DNA from: Haloterrigena salifodinae
Lineage (GTDB): Archaea; Halobacteriota; Halobacteria; Halobacteriales; Natrialbaceae
Direction: 5' to 3'
Assembly: GCF_003977755.1 (NCBI RefSeq)
Contig: NZ_RQWN01000001.1
Location: forward strand, 574,995-638,994
Length of the DNA stretch: 64,000 nucleotides
Shown: one piece after another, positions 7,559-16,384 of the stretch
Layout: each line of letters begins with the position of its first letter
Position numbering within the stretch: position 1 is the first letter of the stretch
Program-made: the position numbers and the translations under genes
Notes under the pieces: generated by a model
What the model saw: the letters and a program-made list of their open reading frames with translations, nothing else
Told to the model about the DNA's origin: nothing
Databases searched by the model: none

Positions 7559-7732
7559 CTACCGCTGTTTCACTGGCTCTTCGGGTGACCAGTCCGGCGG
7601 CACGATAAACGTCACGTGCTCCGAATCCCGAAGCTGGTGCAGTTCCGCCGCTTGTTCGGCCAGCGATCGATTCCGGTACGGCATCTCGAGGCCGCAGCCG
7701 GTACAGACGAGCTTGCAGGTTGGCTCTTTCAT
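7559..7732 (-). CDS. 57-aa CxxC protein
   Basis: 57 aa starting MKEPTCKLVCTGCGLEMPYR and ending PPDWSPEEPVKQR. Cys6, Cys10 and Cys13 form one CxxxCxxC knuckle; only three Cys plus His32 and His39 (both in the middle helix) are available, so a single Zn site is possible. Codon use is typical of the neighbours, unlike the two longer overlapping frames. It sits between tRNA-Leu and a TFB-like gene. Function unknown; small zinc proteins of this kind are common in haloarchaea. Confidence 0.65.
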   Translation of the reverse strand: MKEPTCKLVCTGCGLEMPYRNRSLAEQAAELHQLRDSEHVTFIVPPDWSPEEPVKQR

Positions 7733-7988
7733 AGACGGGACGCAGCCGTGCAGGAGCCGGACGAGCGTCTATTGTGAGGGACGAAGACAACCCGGTTTAG
7801 TAGTCGTGTCCTAGTGAAATTGTCAGAGAACGGCCAATTAGGCAACTCGTTCGTAGCTGAACGTTGCCCAGCGTAGCACCGGATTGGACGGTCCGTTCGG
7901 TGCTATTTCGAATCAGCCGCCCGAATATGTGATCGTTTCCTGATCGATTGGCCCCACCTTTATGCGCGCCGCACCGATAGCCGGGTGC

Positions 7989-8297
7989 ATGCACAGCGCC
8001 CGGGATCGGATCGAATACGAACCGTGGCTCGAGGAACTCGAGCAGATCGCCGACCGGTTGGAGCTCTCGACCGAAGCGCGATCTTGTGCGGTGGATCTCT
8101 TCTTGACGGACGTTCCGGAGGACGACCGGTCGAAGCGAGCCGTCCTCGCAGCCAGCATCTATGCGGGCTCGCTCGTCGCCGGCGAGGGTCGAACGCAGGG
8201 CGACGTCGCCGACGCCGCGGACGTCTCGCGGCTCTCGATCCAGTCGCGCTGGAAGGATCTCCTCGAAACCGCGGGCCTCGAGCCGCCGCGGTGGTAA
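7989..8297 (+). CDS. Small TFB-like protein (one cyclin fold)
   Basis: 102 aa. The stretch VLAASIYAGSLVAGEGRTQGDVADAADVSRLSIQSRWKDLL matches the second cyclin repeat of archaeal transcription factor B, including the helix-turn-helix. The N-terminal zinc ribbon, B-finger and first repeat are missing, so it cannot recruit RNA polymerase in the usual way and may act as a modulator. The ATG at 7989 lies 27 nt after a TATA-like TTTATG (7959-7964), which favours it over the longer frame start at 7962. Confidence 0.75.
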   Translation: MHSARDRIEYEPWLEELEQIADRLELSTEARSCAVDLFLTDVPEDDRSKRAVLAASIYAGSLVAGEGRTQGDVADAADVSRLSIQSRWKDLLETAGLEPPRW

Positions 8298-8453
8298 CTC
8301 GCCCGAGCCGACCGTTTCGACTGTTTCACGGGCTCACGCTGTGACTGTCTTCCCGTAAGTATACGCTACAAGAACGAAAATCGCGCGTCGGGTGGCCGTT
8401 GCTTCCGTCTCTCGATTCGATTCTCTGTCGGGTGGCCGGATCGATCCGCTCCG

Positions 8454-8942
8454 TCAGTTGGTGCCGGCCGCGTCGTCCCCGTCTTCGAGGACGTTTCCGT
8501 GTTCGTCGATCTCGCCCTTGACGACCCGGGTGCTGGAGATGATGTCGCCGTCCTCCGCGCGGACGTGTGGCACGACGACGACCTCGAGGGGGTTGTGGCC
8601 GCGCTCCCGTCGAATCTCGTTGATCTGCTCCCCGCCGTCTTTGGTCTCCGGAGAGACGACCAGATAGTCGAACTGCGGTTCGGTCGCGATGCCGGTCGGT
8701 TCCTCGAGAGGCCGGACCTCGAACTCGCGGTCGTGGTCCGCGGCGAACGACTCGAGTTCCGCCTCGAGCGCCGCCTTCCGTTCGTCGAACGATCTGACGC
8801 GGCGCTCGACGTGTCGCGTCTTCGGCGCGAGTTCGTCGCTCGTCAGTCCCACGGTCACGTCTCCGAGTTCGAACGCCCGTTCGAACAGCCGACGGTGGCC
8901 GTCGTGGACGGGGTCGAACGTCCCACCAAGCGCGACGTCCAT
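8454..8942 (-). CDS. coaD: Phosphopantetheine adenylyltransferase, archaeal type
   Basis: 162 aa from the ATG at 8942. The nucleotidyltransferase motif GGTFDPVHDGH (HxGH) is at the N-terminus and the ISSTRV signature near residue 140. It transfers AMP to 4'-phosphopantetheine in coenzyme A synthesis. The four-residue upstream extension (MEWG) was rejected because a TATA-like TTTTATAC (8966-8973, minus strand) is centred 27 nt from 8942. The C-terminus is acidic and low in complexity. Confidence 0.9.
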   Translation of the reverse strand: MDVALGGTFDPVHDGHRRLFERAFELGDVTVGLTSDELAPKTRHVERRVRSFDERKAALEAELESFAADHDREFEVRPLEEPTGIATEPQFDYLVVSPETKDGGEQINEIRRERGHNPLEVVVVPHVRAEDGDIISSTRVVKGEIDEHGNVLEDGDDAAGTN

Positions 8943-9089
8943 ACCCCATTCCACTGGAGCGGAGCGTATAAAACGGTCGAATCGGGGGACGCGTCGGCCT
9001 CGAGCGCCGGTCGGATCGAGGCGATATTTCGACGATTGTCGAATTAGGCCTTCACATTGTTTTTAGTACTCCCCTGCAGTGTCCCCAAT

Positions 9090-11345
9090 ATGGGATTAGA
9101 CGAGGACGCACTCGAGTATCACCGCACCGATCCGCCGGGAAAAATAGAGATTTCGACAACGAAACCGACGAATACCCAACGCGACCTCTCGCTCGCGTAC
9201 TCGCCCGGCGTCGCCGCGCCGTGTACGGAGATCGACGAGGACCCGACCGACGCCTACCAGTATACGGCTAAGGGTAACCTCGTCGGCGTCGTCTCGAACG
9301 GCTCGGCGGTGCTGGGACTCGGCGACATCGGCGCCCAGGCGTCGAAACCCGTCATGGAGGGGAAGGGCGTGCTGTTCAAGCGCTTCGCCGACATCGACGT
9401 CTTCGACATCGAACTCGACGAGGAAGACCCGCACAAGTTCGTCGAGGCCATCAAGATGATGGAGCCGACGTTCGGCGGCGTCAACCTGGAGGACATCAAG
9501 GCGCCGGGCTGTTTCACTATCGAGGAGCGCCTGCGCGAGGAGATCGACATTCCCGTCTTCCACGACGACCAGCACGGCACCGCGATCATCTCGGGCGCCG
9601 CGCTGCTAAACGCCGCCGACATCGCCGGGAAGAGCCTCGAGGAACTCGAGGTCGTCTTCTCGGGCGCCGGCGCGAGCGCGATCGCGTCGGCCCGCTTCTA
9701 CGAGTCGCTGGGCGTCCGGAAGGAGAACATCACGATGTGTGACTCCTCGGGGATCATCACCGAGGCCCGCGCGGCCGAGGGCGACGTCAACGAGTACAAA
9801 CAGCAGTTCGCTCGTGACCTCCCCGAGGGCGGCCTCGCGGATGCGATGGAGGGCGCTGACGTCTTCGTCGGCCTCTCGATCGGCGGCATCGTCTCGCAGG
9901 ACATGGTCCGCTCGATGGCCGACGATCCGATCATCTTCGCGATGGCCAACCCCGATCCCGAGATCGGCTACGAGGAGGCCAAGGAGGCCCGCGACGACAC
10001 GGTCATCATGGCCACCGGCCGCTCGGACTACCCGAACCAAGTCAACAACGTCCTCGGGTTCCCCTTCATCTTCCGCGGCGCGCTCGACGTGCGCGCGACG
10101 GAGATCAACGAAGAGATGAAGGTCGCCTGCGCCGAGGCACTGGCCGATCTCGCCCGCCAGGACGTCCCCGACGCGGTCGTCAAGGCCTACGGTGACGAGC
10201 CAATCCAGTACGGCCCCAACTACATCATCCCCAAGCCGGTCGACCCGCGCGTGCTCTTCCGCGTCGCGCCGGCGATCGCGGAGGCCGCGATGGAGTCCGG
10301 CGCCGCTCGGACCGAACTCGATCTCGAGGCGTACGAGGAAGAACTCGAGGCCCGCCTCGGGAAGTCCCGCGAGATGATGCGCGTCGTCCTCAACAAGGCC
10401 AAGAGCGACCCCAAGACGGTCGCGCTGGCAGAGGGCGAGAACGAGAAGATGATCCGCGCGGCCTACCAGATCCAGGAGCAGGGGATCGCCCTGCCGATCC
10501 TCATCGGCGACGAGAGCGAGATCCGACAGACCTCGGCCAACCTCGGCCTCGACTTCGATCCGCAGGTCGCGGACCCGTCGGTCGGCGACTACGAGGAGTA
10601 CGCCGACCGGCTCCACGAACTCCGCTCGCGCAAGGGGATCACGCGCAGCGAGGCCGGCGAACTCATCGAGCGCGACACGAACTACTTCGGGAGCGTGATG
10701 GTTGAACAGGGCGACGCTGACGCACTCCTGACCGGCCTCTCCCACCACTACCCCTCGGCGCTGCGGCCGCCGCTGCAGGTGATCGGGACCGACGAGGACG
10801 TCGATTACGCGGCCGGCGTCTACATGCTGACGTTCAAGAACCGCGTGATCTTCGTCGCCGACGCGACGGTCAATCAGGACCCCGACGAGGAGGTCCTCGC
10901 GGAGGTCACCAAACAGACGGGCAAGCTGGCGCGACGGTTCAACATCGAACCGCGTGCGGCCCTGCTCTCATACTCGAACTTCGGCAGCGTCGACAACGAA
11001 GCGACCCGCCGACCCCGACGCGCGGCGAGCATGCTCCAGGACGACCCCGAGGCCGACTTCCCGGTCGACGGCGAGATGCAGGCCGACACCGCCGTCGTCG
11101 AGGACATCCTCGAGGGCACCTACGGCTTCTCCGAACTCGAGGACCCGGCGAACGTGCTGGTCTTCCCGAACCTCGAGTCGGGTAACATCGGCTACAAGCT
11201 GCTCCAGCGACTCGGCGGCGCCGACGCCATTGGTCCGATGCTGGTCGGCATGGACGAGCCGGTCCACGTCCTCCAGCGGGGCGACGAGGTCAAGGACATC
11301 GTGAATCTGGCCGGCGTTGCGGTCGTCGACGCGCAGAAAGAGTAG
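9090..11345 (+). CDS. maeB: NADP-type malic enzyme fused to phosphotransacetylase-like domain
   Basis: 751 aa, the size of the hybrid MaeB class. Residues 1-about 430 are the malic enzyme: the [11 protein letters not shown] and [24 protein letters not shown] motifs, the catalytic Lys in the latter, [11 protein letters not shown] for metal binding, and a Rossmann domain ([16 protein letters not shown]). Residues 430-751 are a phosphate acetyltransferase-like domain, which in this class is usually regulatory (acetyl-CoA binding) rather than catalytic. It decarboxylates malate to pyruvate with NAD(P)H production. The ATG at 9090 was chosen over the upstream TTG. Confidence 0.92.
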   Translation: MGLDEDALEYHRTDPPGKIEISTTKPTNTQRDLSLAYSPGVAAPCTEIDEDPTDAYQYTAKGNLVGVVSNGSAVLGLGDIGAQASKPVMEGKGVLFKRFADIDVFDIELDEEDPHKFVEAIKMMEPTFGGVNLEDIKAPGCFTIEERLREEIDIPVFHDDQHGTAIISGAALLNAADIAGKSLEELEVVFSGAGASAIASARFYESLGVRKENITMCDSSGIITEARAAEGDVNEYKQQFARDLPEGGLADAMEGADVFVGLSIGGIVSQDMVRSMADDPIIFAMANPDPEIGYEEAKEARDDTVIMATGRSDYPNQVNNVLGFPFIFRGALDVRATEINEEMKVACAEALADLARQDVPDAVVKAYGDEPIQYGPNYIIPKPVDPRVLFRVAPAIAEAAMESGAARTELDLEAYEEELEARLGKSREMMRVVLNKAKSDPKTVALAEGENEKMIRAAYQIQEQGIALPILIGDESEIRQTSANLGLDFDPQVADPSVGDYEEYADRLHELRSRKGITRSEAGELIERDTNYFGSVMVEQGDADALLTGLSHHYPSALRPPLQVIGTDEDVDYAAGVYMLTFKNRVIFVADATVNQDPDEEVLAEVTKQTGKLARRFNIEPRAALLSYSNFGSVDNEATRRPRRAASMLQDDPEADFPVDGEMQADTAVVEDILEGTYGFSELEDPANVLVFPNLESGNIGYKLLQRLGGADAIGPMLVGMDEPVHVLQRGDEVKDIVNLAGVAVVDAQKE

Positions 11346-11347
11346 CG

Positions 11348-11364
11348 AGGGATCGTAGATCCCT
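11348..11364. terminator. Hairpin just after the malic enzyme gene
   Basis: AGGGATC (11348-11354) pairs with GATCCCT (11358-11364) across a 3-nt loop, two bases after the stop codon. A second GC-rich hairpin (GCGGTC/GACCGC, 11399-11412) follows. Both lie between convergent genes, so a bidirectional terminator is likely, although no long T tract follows. Confidence 0.45.
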
Positions 11365-11491
11365 GAACGAACGGGGACCGAAGTGACCCGTGAGTAGCGC
11401 GGTCCCGACCGCTCACCGCGACCGAATTTTCGGCATTTCCTCGAGACGGTTTGGGAGAGCCGTTAGGACGGGTGCACGCTGGGTACGATAA

Positions 11492-12997
11492 TTAGGACGC
11501 GTTCCACTCCCGAAACGCTCCGTCGCTGTCGGAGTCGGTCTCAGTGCCGACGTCCTCGAACGTGACGCCGCCGTAGGCGACGCTGCTGCCGGCTCCCGAG
11601 TAGACGCCCGCATCGCCGCAGTCCGCCGCTCGCGCGGTCGTCAGCGTCGCATCGACGTCCGCTCGGAAGCGGAACGCCTGATCCCTCGCGCCCGTGGCCG
11701 TCACGGCGCTCAGCTTCAGGTCGTCCATGTCGTCGAAGAGGATCGCGTTCGTGAACTCGCCGTCGACGACGGTGTTCGAGATCTCGGCGCCGTCGAATCC
11801 GGCCGCGTACAGCCCCGAGCCGGCGGCCAGCCCTCTGTTATCGGTTCTGATCGTGACGTTGGTAACCGTCAGCTCTCGGCGGCCGCCCTTGACGTGTCCG
11901 AGCGAGATCCCTCGCGCGTTCTCGATACACGAGACGGAGTCGATCGTTAGGTCCTCGATCTCGTCGCCGGTGTCGCCTCGGATCGCCGAATAGAGGCAGC
12001 CAGTAATGTATCCGTTGCTGATCGTGATCGACTCGTTTCCGTTCCGGTGGATGTGGACGCCGTACTCCGGACCGTTCTCGGGGTCGATCTCGAAGTTCTC
12101 GAGGGTGCAGTTCCGCGTCGGGGTGCCGTCGCTCCCGGCCAGTAGCTCCTCGCCGCCGTTCCAGACGCTGTTCGACGCGATTTCCGTGGTCTGGTTGTCG
12201 AACTGAATTGGCGCGTCCGAGTCGGCCTCGCCGCCTCGAGTCGCCCAGTAGCCGTCAATTCCGACGTTTTTCGAGGACACGACGTCGATGTGGTGATAGT
12301 AGATCCGGTCGCCGTAGATCCGTTCCAGTCGGACGTTTTCCGCGTGTGCGGGCATGATCCCGTTCGTGGCCGGCGAATCGATTCGGACGTTGCAAATCCC
12401 CCAGTTCGACGCGCCGTCGAAATCGACCGCGTCGTAGCCCCTGTTGGAGAGCAGCGCCCGGCCGTCCTCGTCGTCGGGGCGCGTTCCCTCGAGGACCGTC
12501 GAGCGACCCGCGCCCAGCAGGATCGTATCATCGCCGATCAGCGGCGTCCGCTCGAAGAGGTACCGACCCGGCGGGAAGTAGACGATCCCGCCGCCGGCGT
12601 CCTCGACGTCCGCGAGGAGGTCGTGGACGGCCGCGCCGACTTCCGTCTCGCCGTCGCCCTCGATCCCATGGGCTTCGACGTTCCAGACGGGGGTTTCCTC
12701 GGTGCGCGCGTGGACGAACTGCGCCGCCTCGAAGTGGCTCGTTCCCGGCACCGGTTGCTCCGAACAGCCCTTGCCGCCGAAGTACGTCCAGTCCTCGCTC
12801 GAGGCGTCCCAGCGCCACGTGATCTCCTGATCGGTCGCGTGGTAGAGTTCGTCGTCGTACTCGCCCTCGTCGGGGCGGTCGGCGATCGGTCCTCGAACGA
12901 TCGCGTGTCGGTCGACGGCTTCGACCGTGTCGGTGTGATCCCACGCGTCGCCCTCCTCGAACGTCCCGAGTCCGAGCCGCGGCGTTCGATCGCTCAC
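11492..12997 (-). CDS. Right-handed parallel beta-helix (pectate-lyase-like) protein
   Basis: 501 aa from a GTG at 12997. After a 100-residue head, residues 120-480 have the short-strand periodicity of a parallel beta-helix of the pectate lyase/pectinesterase superfold, with the GGGIVYFPPGRYLFERTPLIG entry coil and repeats rich in N, G and I. Such proteins bind or cut polysaccharides outside the cell. This ORF has no signal peptide. A TAT lipoprotein signal is encoded immediately upstream in a different frame (13000-13152), so the two are probably parts of one frameshifted gene. Enzyme specificity cannot be read from sequence. Confidence 0.8.
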   Translation of the reverse strand: MSDRTPRLGLGTFEEGDAWDHTDTVEAVDRHAIVRGPIADRPDEGEYDDELYHATDQEITWRWDASSEDWTYFGGKGCSEQPVPGTSHFEAAQFVHARTEETPVWNVEAHGIEGDGETEVGAAVHDLLADVEDAGGGIVYFPPGRYLFERTPLIGDDTILLGAGRSTVLEGTRPDDEDGRALLSNRGYDAVDFDGASNWGICNVRIDSPATNGIMPAHAENVRLERIYGDRIYYHHIDVVSSKNVGIDGYWATRGGEADSDAPIQFDNQTTEIASNSVWNGGEELLAGSDGTPTRNCTLENFEIDPENGPEYGVHIHRNGNESITISNGYITGCLYSAIRGDTGDEIEDLTIDSVSCIENARGISLGHVKGGRRELTVTNVTIRTDNRGLAAGSGLYAAGFDGAEISNTVVDGEFTNAILFDDMDDLKLSAVTATGARDQAFRFRADVDATLTTARAADCGDAGVYSGAGSSVAYGGVTFEDVGTETDSDSDGAFREWNAS

Positions 12998-12999
12998 GA

Positions 13000-13152
13000 T
13001 TACTCGCCTCCGTGTCCGTATTTTCGCCCGTAGGCGGTTCCGTAACTGACGGCGTCGACCGACGCGTCGCTTTCCGAGCAGCCGGCCAGCAGGAGGGAGG
13101 TACCCGAGACCGCGACGAGTACGTCCCGTCGGCGGGGTCCTGAATCGGTCAT
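13000..13152 (-). CDS. 50-aa TAT lipoprotein signal segment
   Basis: 50 aa. It starts MTDSGPRRRDVLVAVSGTSL with a twin-arginine motif, continues to the lipobox LLAGC (Cys24) and then a Ser/Asp linker, and stops at YGRKYGHGGE. The start lies 26 nt from a TATA box (GTATAAA region 13175-13181 on the minus strand). The stop codon is 2 bp before the GTG of the beta-helix ORF, and the two are in different frames. A 26-residue mature peptide makes little sense alone, so this is most likely the severed 5' end of the beta-helix gene. Confidence 0.6.
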   Translation of the reverse strand: MTDSGPRRRDVLVAVSGTSLLLAGCSESDASVDAVSYGTAYGRKYGHGGE

Positions 13153-13290
13153 ACGCCCTGACTCTCCCACCACCGTATAAACATTATTGCCTGAAACGGA
13201 GCCTCGCGGACGCCGGCCGGCGTCGCGTTCGCGACGGCCGCGGAACCAGTGGGATTTTTCGAGACCCCCTCCAGACGTGTAGAACACCCA

Positions 13291-14661
13291 ATGCGATCTC
13301 CGAACCGAGATACGGTCTCCGAACGCGGTTGCGAACGGTCCGCCGGCCTCTCGCGTCGTCGGTTACTCGGCGCGAGCGCGGGCGCCGCAGCGGCAGGGCT
13401 GGCCGGCTGCGTCGGCGTCGACCTGCCGACCACGCTGGGTGGACGCTTCGATGGCACCGAGGACGTGTCGCTGTTCCAGAACGGGCTCCGTCGCCTCGGC
13501 TACTACCCCGACGAAACCGTCCCGGAGTCGGTGAGCGTCAACTGGTCGTTCCCGATCAACGCCGCCGACCACACGGCCGCCAAGTCCAGTCCCGTGCCGA
13601 CGCCCGACGGCGAGACGATGGTCTTCGGCGGCGACACCGGCAAGGTGTGCGCCTACGCGCCCTCGGGCGACCTCCGATGGGCGACGCAGACGGACGCGAC
13701 CGAAAAGGGCTTTCACGGGTCGGCGGCGATCGTCGGCGACGTCGCCTTCATCGGCGGTTACGACGGCGATCTCTACGCGCTGGATACCGAGAGCGGAGAC
13801 ATCGTCTGGCGAACGCGCTCGGAGGACGGCGATCTGGATGGACCGCTCGCAATCGGCTCGAGTCCCGCCTACCACGACGGCTCCCTCTACCTCATCTCCG
13901 AGTACGCCCCGCCCTCCTCCGGCGCGCTCTGGGAGATCGACCCCGAGACCGGCGACCCGACGTGGAGCGATGACCGCATCTGGGGGCAGGCCCACCCCTC
14001 GCCGACGATCGATCTCGAGGCGGGACGGATTCTCGCCGGGTCGAACGACGGCGTCGTCTACTGCTGGGAGTATCCCTCCCTCGAGTTCGCGTGGTCGTTC
14101 CGGGCCGACGCCGACGGCGAGGAACAGGCGGGCGGCGCCTTCCGCAAGGGCGCCCAGATCAAGGGCACGGTGGCAGCCCACGACGGCTACGGCTACGTCG
14201 GCAGCTGGGACGGGAACTTCTATTGTCTCGACCTCGAGGACGGCTCGGAGGAGTGGTCGTTCGAGACGGGCGAGGTGATCATGTCGAACCCGGCGGTCGA
14301 TACCGACGCGGACGTCGTCTACATGGGAAGCGACGACGGCTACGTCTACGCGCTCGATCCGACCTCGGGCGAGGAGCTGTGGTCGACGGACGTCGGCGGC
14401 CGCGTCATCGGCGCGCTGACGGTCACCGCGGAGACGGTGCTGGTCGGCTCCTACGATTCCCACCTGTATGCCCTCGACAAGGAGACGGGTGATCGCCGGT
14501 GGCGGGTTCGGAACCGGGGTCGAGTCACCAGCGCGGCGGTCCCCGTCGACGGGCGGATCTACTACGCGGAGCGGGCCGTCTTCTCGAACTACTACGACGA
14601 CGACGAGGAGACGGTCCTCGAGGAGCCGGGACACGGGTACTGCCTGGTCGGCGACGAGTAG
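13291..14661 (+). CDS. PQQ-like beta-propeller TAT lipoprotein
   Basis: 456 aa from the ATG at 13291. SRRRLLGASAGAAAAGLAGC is a TAT signal with a lipobox, so it is probably a membrane-tethered lipoprotein facing outside. From about residue 70 on, propeller blades of the PQQ/quinoprotein type repeat (GDLYALDTESGDIVW, GNFYCLDLEDGSEEW, GYVYALDPTSGEELW, SHLYALDKETGDRRW). It may be a scaffold, as in BamB-like proteins, or a dehydrogenase-like protein; no cofactor-binding set is evident. It points away from the beta-helix gene with 138 bp between the starts. Confidence 0.85.
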   Translation: MRSPNRDTVSERGCERSAGLSRRRLLGASAGAAAAGLAGCVGVDLPTTLGGRFDGTEDVSLFQNGLRRLGYYPDETVPESVSVNWSFPINAADHTAAKSSPVPTPDGETMVFGGDTGKVCAYAPSGDLRWATQTDATEKGFHGSAAIVGDVAFIGGYDGDLYALDTESGDIVWRTRSEDGDLDGPLAIGSSPAYHDGSLYLISEYAPPSSGALWEIDPETGDPTWSDDRIWGQAHPSPTIDLEAGRILAGSNDGVVYCWEYPSLEFAWSFRADADGEEQAGGAFRKGAQIKGTVAAHDGYGYVGSWDGNFYCLDLEDGSEEWSFETGEVIMSNPAVDTDADVVYMGSDDGYVYALDPTSGEELWSTDVGGRVIGALTVTAETVLVGSYDSHLYALDKETGDRRWRVRNRGRVTSAAVPVDGRIYYAERAVFSNYYDDDEETVLEEPGHGYCLVGDE

Positions 14662-14757
14662 CCCCCTCAGCCGACGAGTAGCGCCGACACGGGCAGGCGA
14701 CGGCAGTCGCGACCGCGCGATCCGCCGGGCGGGTTCCGGACGGGGCCCTAACGTTGC

Positions 14758-14768
14758 ATATAAATATA
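14758..14768 (+). promoter_or_regulatory. TATA box of rps8e
   Basis: The A/T stretch ATATAAATATA is centred 27 nt before the S8e start codon, giving a leaderless transcript. It lies in otherwise GC-rich sequence. Confidence 0.65.
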
Positions 14769-14788
14769 CGCCGAGACTGGATGCGAGT

Positions 14789-15160
14789 ATGCAAAACCAG
14801 GGACGCTCCACGCGCAAGCGAACCGGTGGCCGACTGAAGAACGTCCGCAAGCGCCGAAAGAACGAGCTCGGACGCCTGCCGACGGAGACGCAGGTCGGCG
14901 AGCCCCGATACCGAACCGTCGACGTCCGCGGCAACGGGACGAAGACCCGCGCGCTCGCGACCGACGTCGCCAGCGTCAACAAGGGCGGCGAGACCGTCTC
15001 CGCCGAGATCGAGGACGTCGTCGAGAACGACGCCAACCCCAACTACGTCCGCCGAAACATCATCACGAAAGGCGCCGTCATCGAGACCTCGGAAGGCCGC
15101 GCCCGCGTCACCTCCCGTCCCGGTCAGACCGGTCAGGTCAACGCCGTTCTGCTCGACTAA
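14789..15160 (+). CDS. rps8e: Ribosomal protein S8e
   Basis: 123 aa. The basic N-terminus MQNQGRSTRKRTGGRLKNVR and the C-terminal GRARVTSRPGQTGQVNAVLL are typical of the archaeal small-subunit protein S8e. The frame is open far upstream, but the ATG at 14789 has a strong TATA element 27 nt before it. It is a single transcription unit here. Confidence 0.95.
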   Translation: MQNQGRSTRKRTGGRLKNVRKRRKNELGRLPTETQVGEPRYRTVDVRGNGTKTRALATDVASVNKGGETVSAEIEDVVENDANPNYVRRNIITKGAVIETSEGRARVTSRPGQTGQVNAVLLD

Positions 15161-15271
15161 ACTGCGACCGTCTCGCTTCGTCTTCGCTCGAAGGCGACGC
15201 TCAGTGCTCTCGAGCGACAGCTATCTTTGAGCAGTCGCGCAGCTCCGCTCGAACTCCCGTGAGCGGGCGCG

Positions 15272-16255
15272 TCAGATGTCCCCGATCTCGGCGTTCCAGA
15301 CCGGCGTCTTCGGCGCCTCGAGTCGCTCGAGTTCCTCGTCGGACAGGTCGATCTCGAGCGCACCGACGTTTTCCTCGAGGTGATCGATCGTCCGCGGCCC
15401 GACGATGGGCGCGTCGACGAGATCCTTGTGCAACAACCAGGCGAGCGACAACTGCGTCGGCGAGACGTCCTTCTCCTCAGCAAGCTCCCGGACGATCTCG
15501 AGCACGTCCCAGTTCTCCTCGGTGAACCGCTTCTCCATGAACTCGTCCGAGGCGGCGCGGCCCTCCTCGGGGTCCGCGTCGCGTTCGTACTTGCCCGTCA
15601 GGAAGCCGCCGGCCAGCGGCGACCACGGGAGGACGCCGACGTGCTGGTCGGCACAGAGCGGCAGGACGTTGGCCTCTTCGTGGCGGTCGACGAGGTTGTA
15701 CTCGCACTGCATCGAGACGAACCGCTCGCGGTTGTTCAGGTCGGCCTCGTACAGCGCCTTCGCGAACTTCCAGGCGGGCATGGTGCTCGCGCCGACGTAG
15801 CGGACGTTGCCTTCCTCGACGAGCGCGTCGAGCGCCGAGAGGGTCTCCGCGATCGGTGTCTCGTCGTCCCAGCGGTGGATCTGGTAGAGGTCGACGGAGT
15901 CGAGCCCGAGTCGCTCGAGGCTCGCGTCGGCCTGCTCGAAGATGTGCTTGCGGGAGAGTCCCTGCCCGTTCGGGCCGTCGTACATCGGGCCGTACACCTT
16001 CGTCGCGACGGTCAGTTCCGCCCGGTCGCAGTCCGCGTCGGCTAGCGCCTCGCCGAGAATCTCCTCGCTCTCGCCGTGGGAATAGACGTTCGCGGTATCG
16101 AAGAACGTGATTCCGAGGTCGAGCGCTCGCTGGATCACTGCACGGGACTGCTCGCGGTCGTTTATCATCCAGGGCTCGTCGCTGCCGAAGTTCATACAGC
16201 CGAGACAGAGCCGGGACACCTCGAGTCCCGTCTCGCCGAGGTGGGTGTACTCCAT
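15272..16255 (-). CDS. Aldo/keto reductase
   Basis: 327 aa. The catalytic tetrad of the family is present: Asp and Tyr in FFDTANVYSHGESEE, Lys in TVATKVYGP and His in LYQIHRWDDE. The C-terminal NADPH-binding part (LSLAWLLHKDLVDAPIVGPRT) is complete. This is the YajO/Kv-beta-like branch that reduces small aldehydes and ketones. Substrate unknown. It is a lone gene between rps8e and the AbrB-PhoU regulator. Confidence 0.9.
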   Translation of the reverse strand: MEYTHLGETGLEVSRLCLGCMNFGSDEPWMINDREQSRAVIQRALDLGITFFDTANVYSHGESEEILGEALADADCDRAELTVATKVYGPMYDGPNGQGLSRKHIFEQADASLERLGLDSVDLYQIHRWDDETPIAETLSALDALVEEGNVRYVGASTMPAWKFAKALYEADLNNRERFVSMQCEYNLVDRHEEANVLPLCADQHVGVLPWSPLAGGFLTGKYERDADPEEGRAASDEFMEKRFTEENWDVLEIVRELAEEKDVSPTQLSLAWLLHKDLVDAPIVGPRTIDHLEENVGALEIDLSDEELERLEAPKTPVWNAEIGDI

Positions 16256-16384
16256 CCCGTCGTCGTTCGCGGCGTCGCGGGAAAGTCCTCATCCGACATC
16301 GCGAACACTGTCTCGACGCCCGACAGAACCCCGAGCGCGGGCGGTACTCGAACGGGGAGTGACGAAACCGAATCGAACCCCAGG

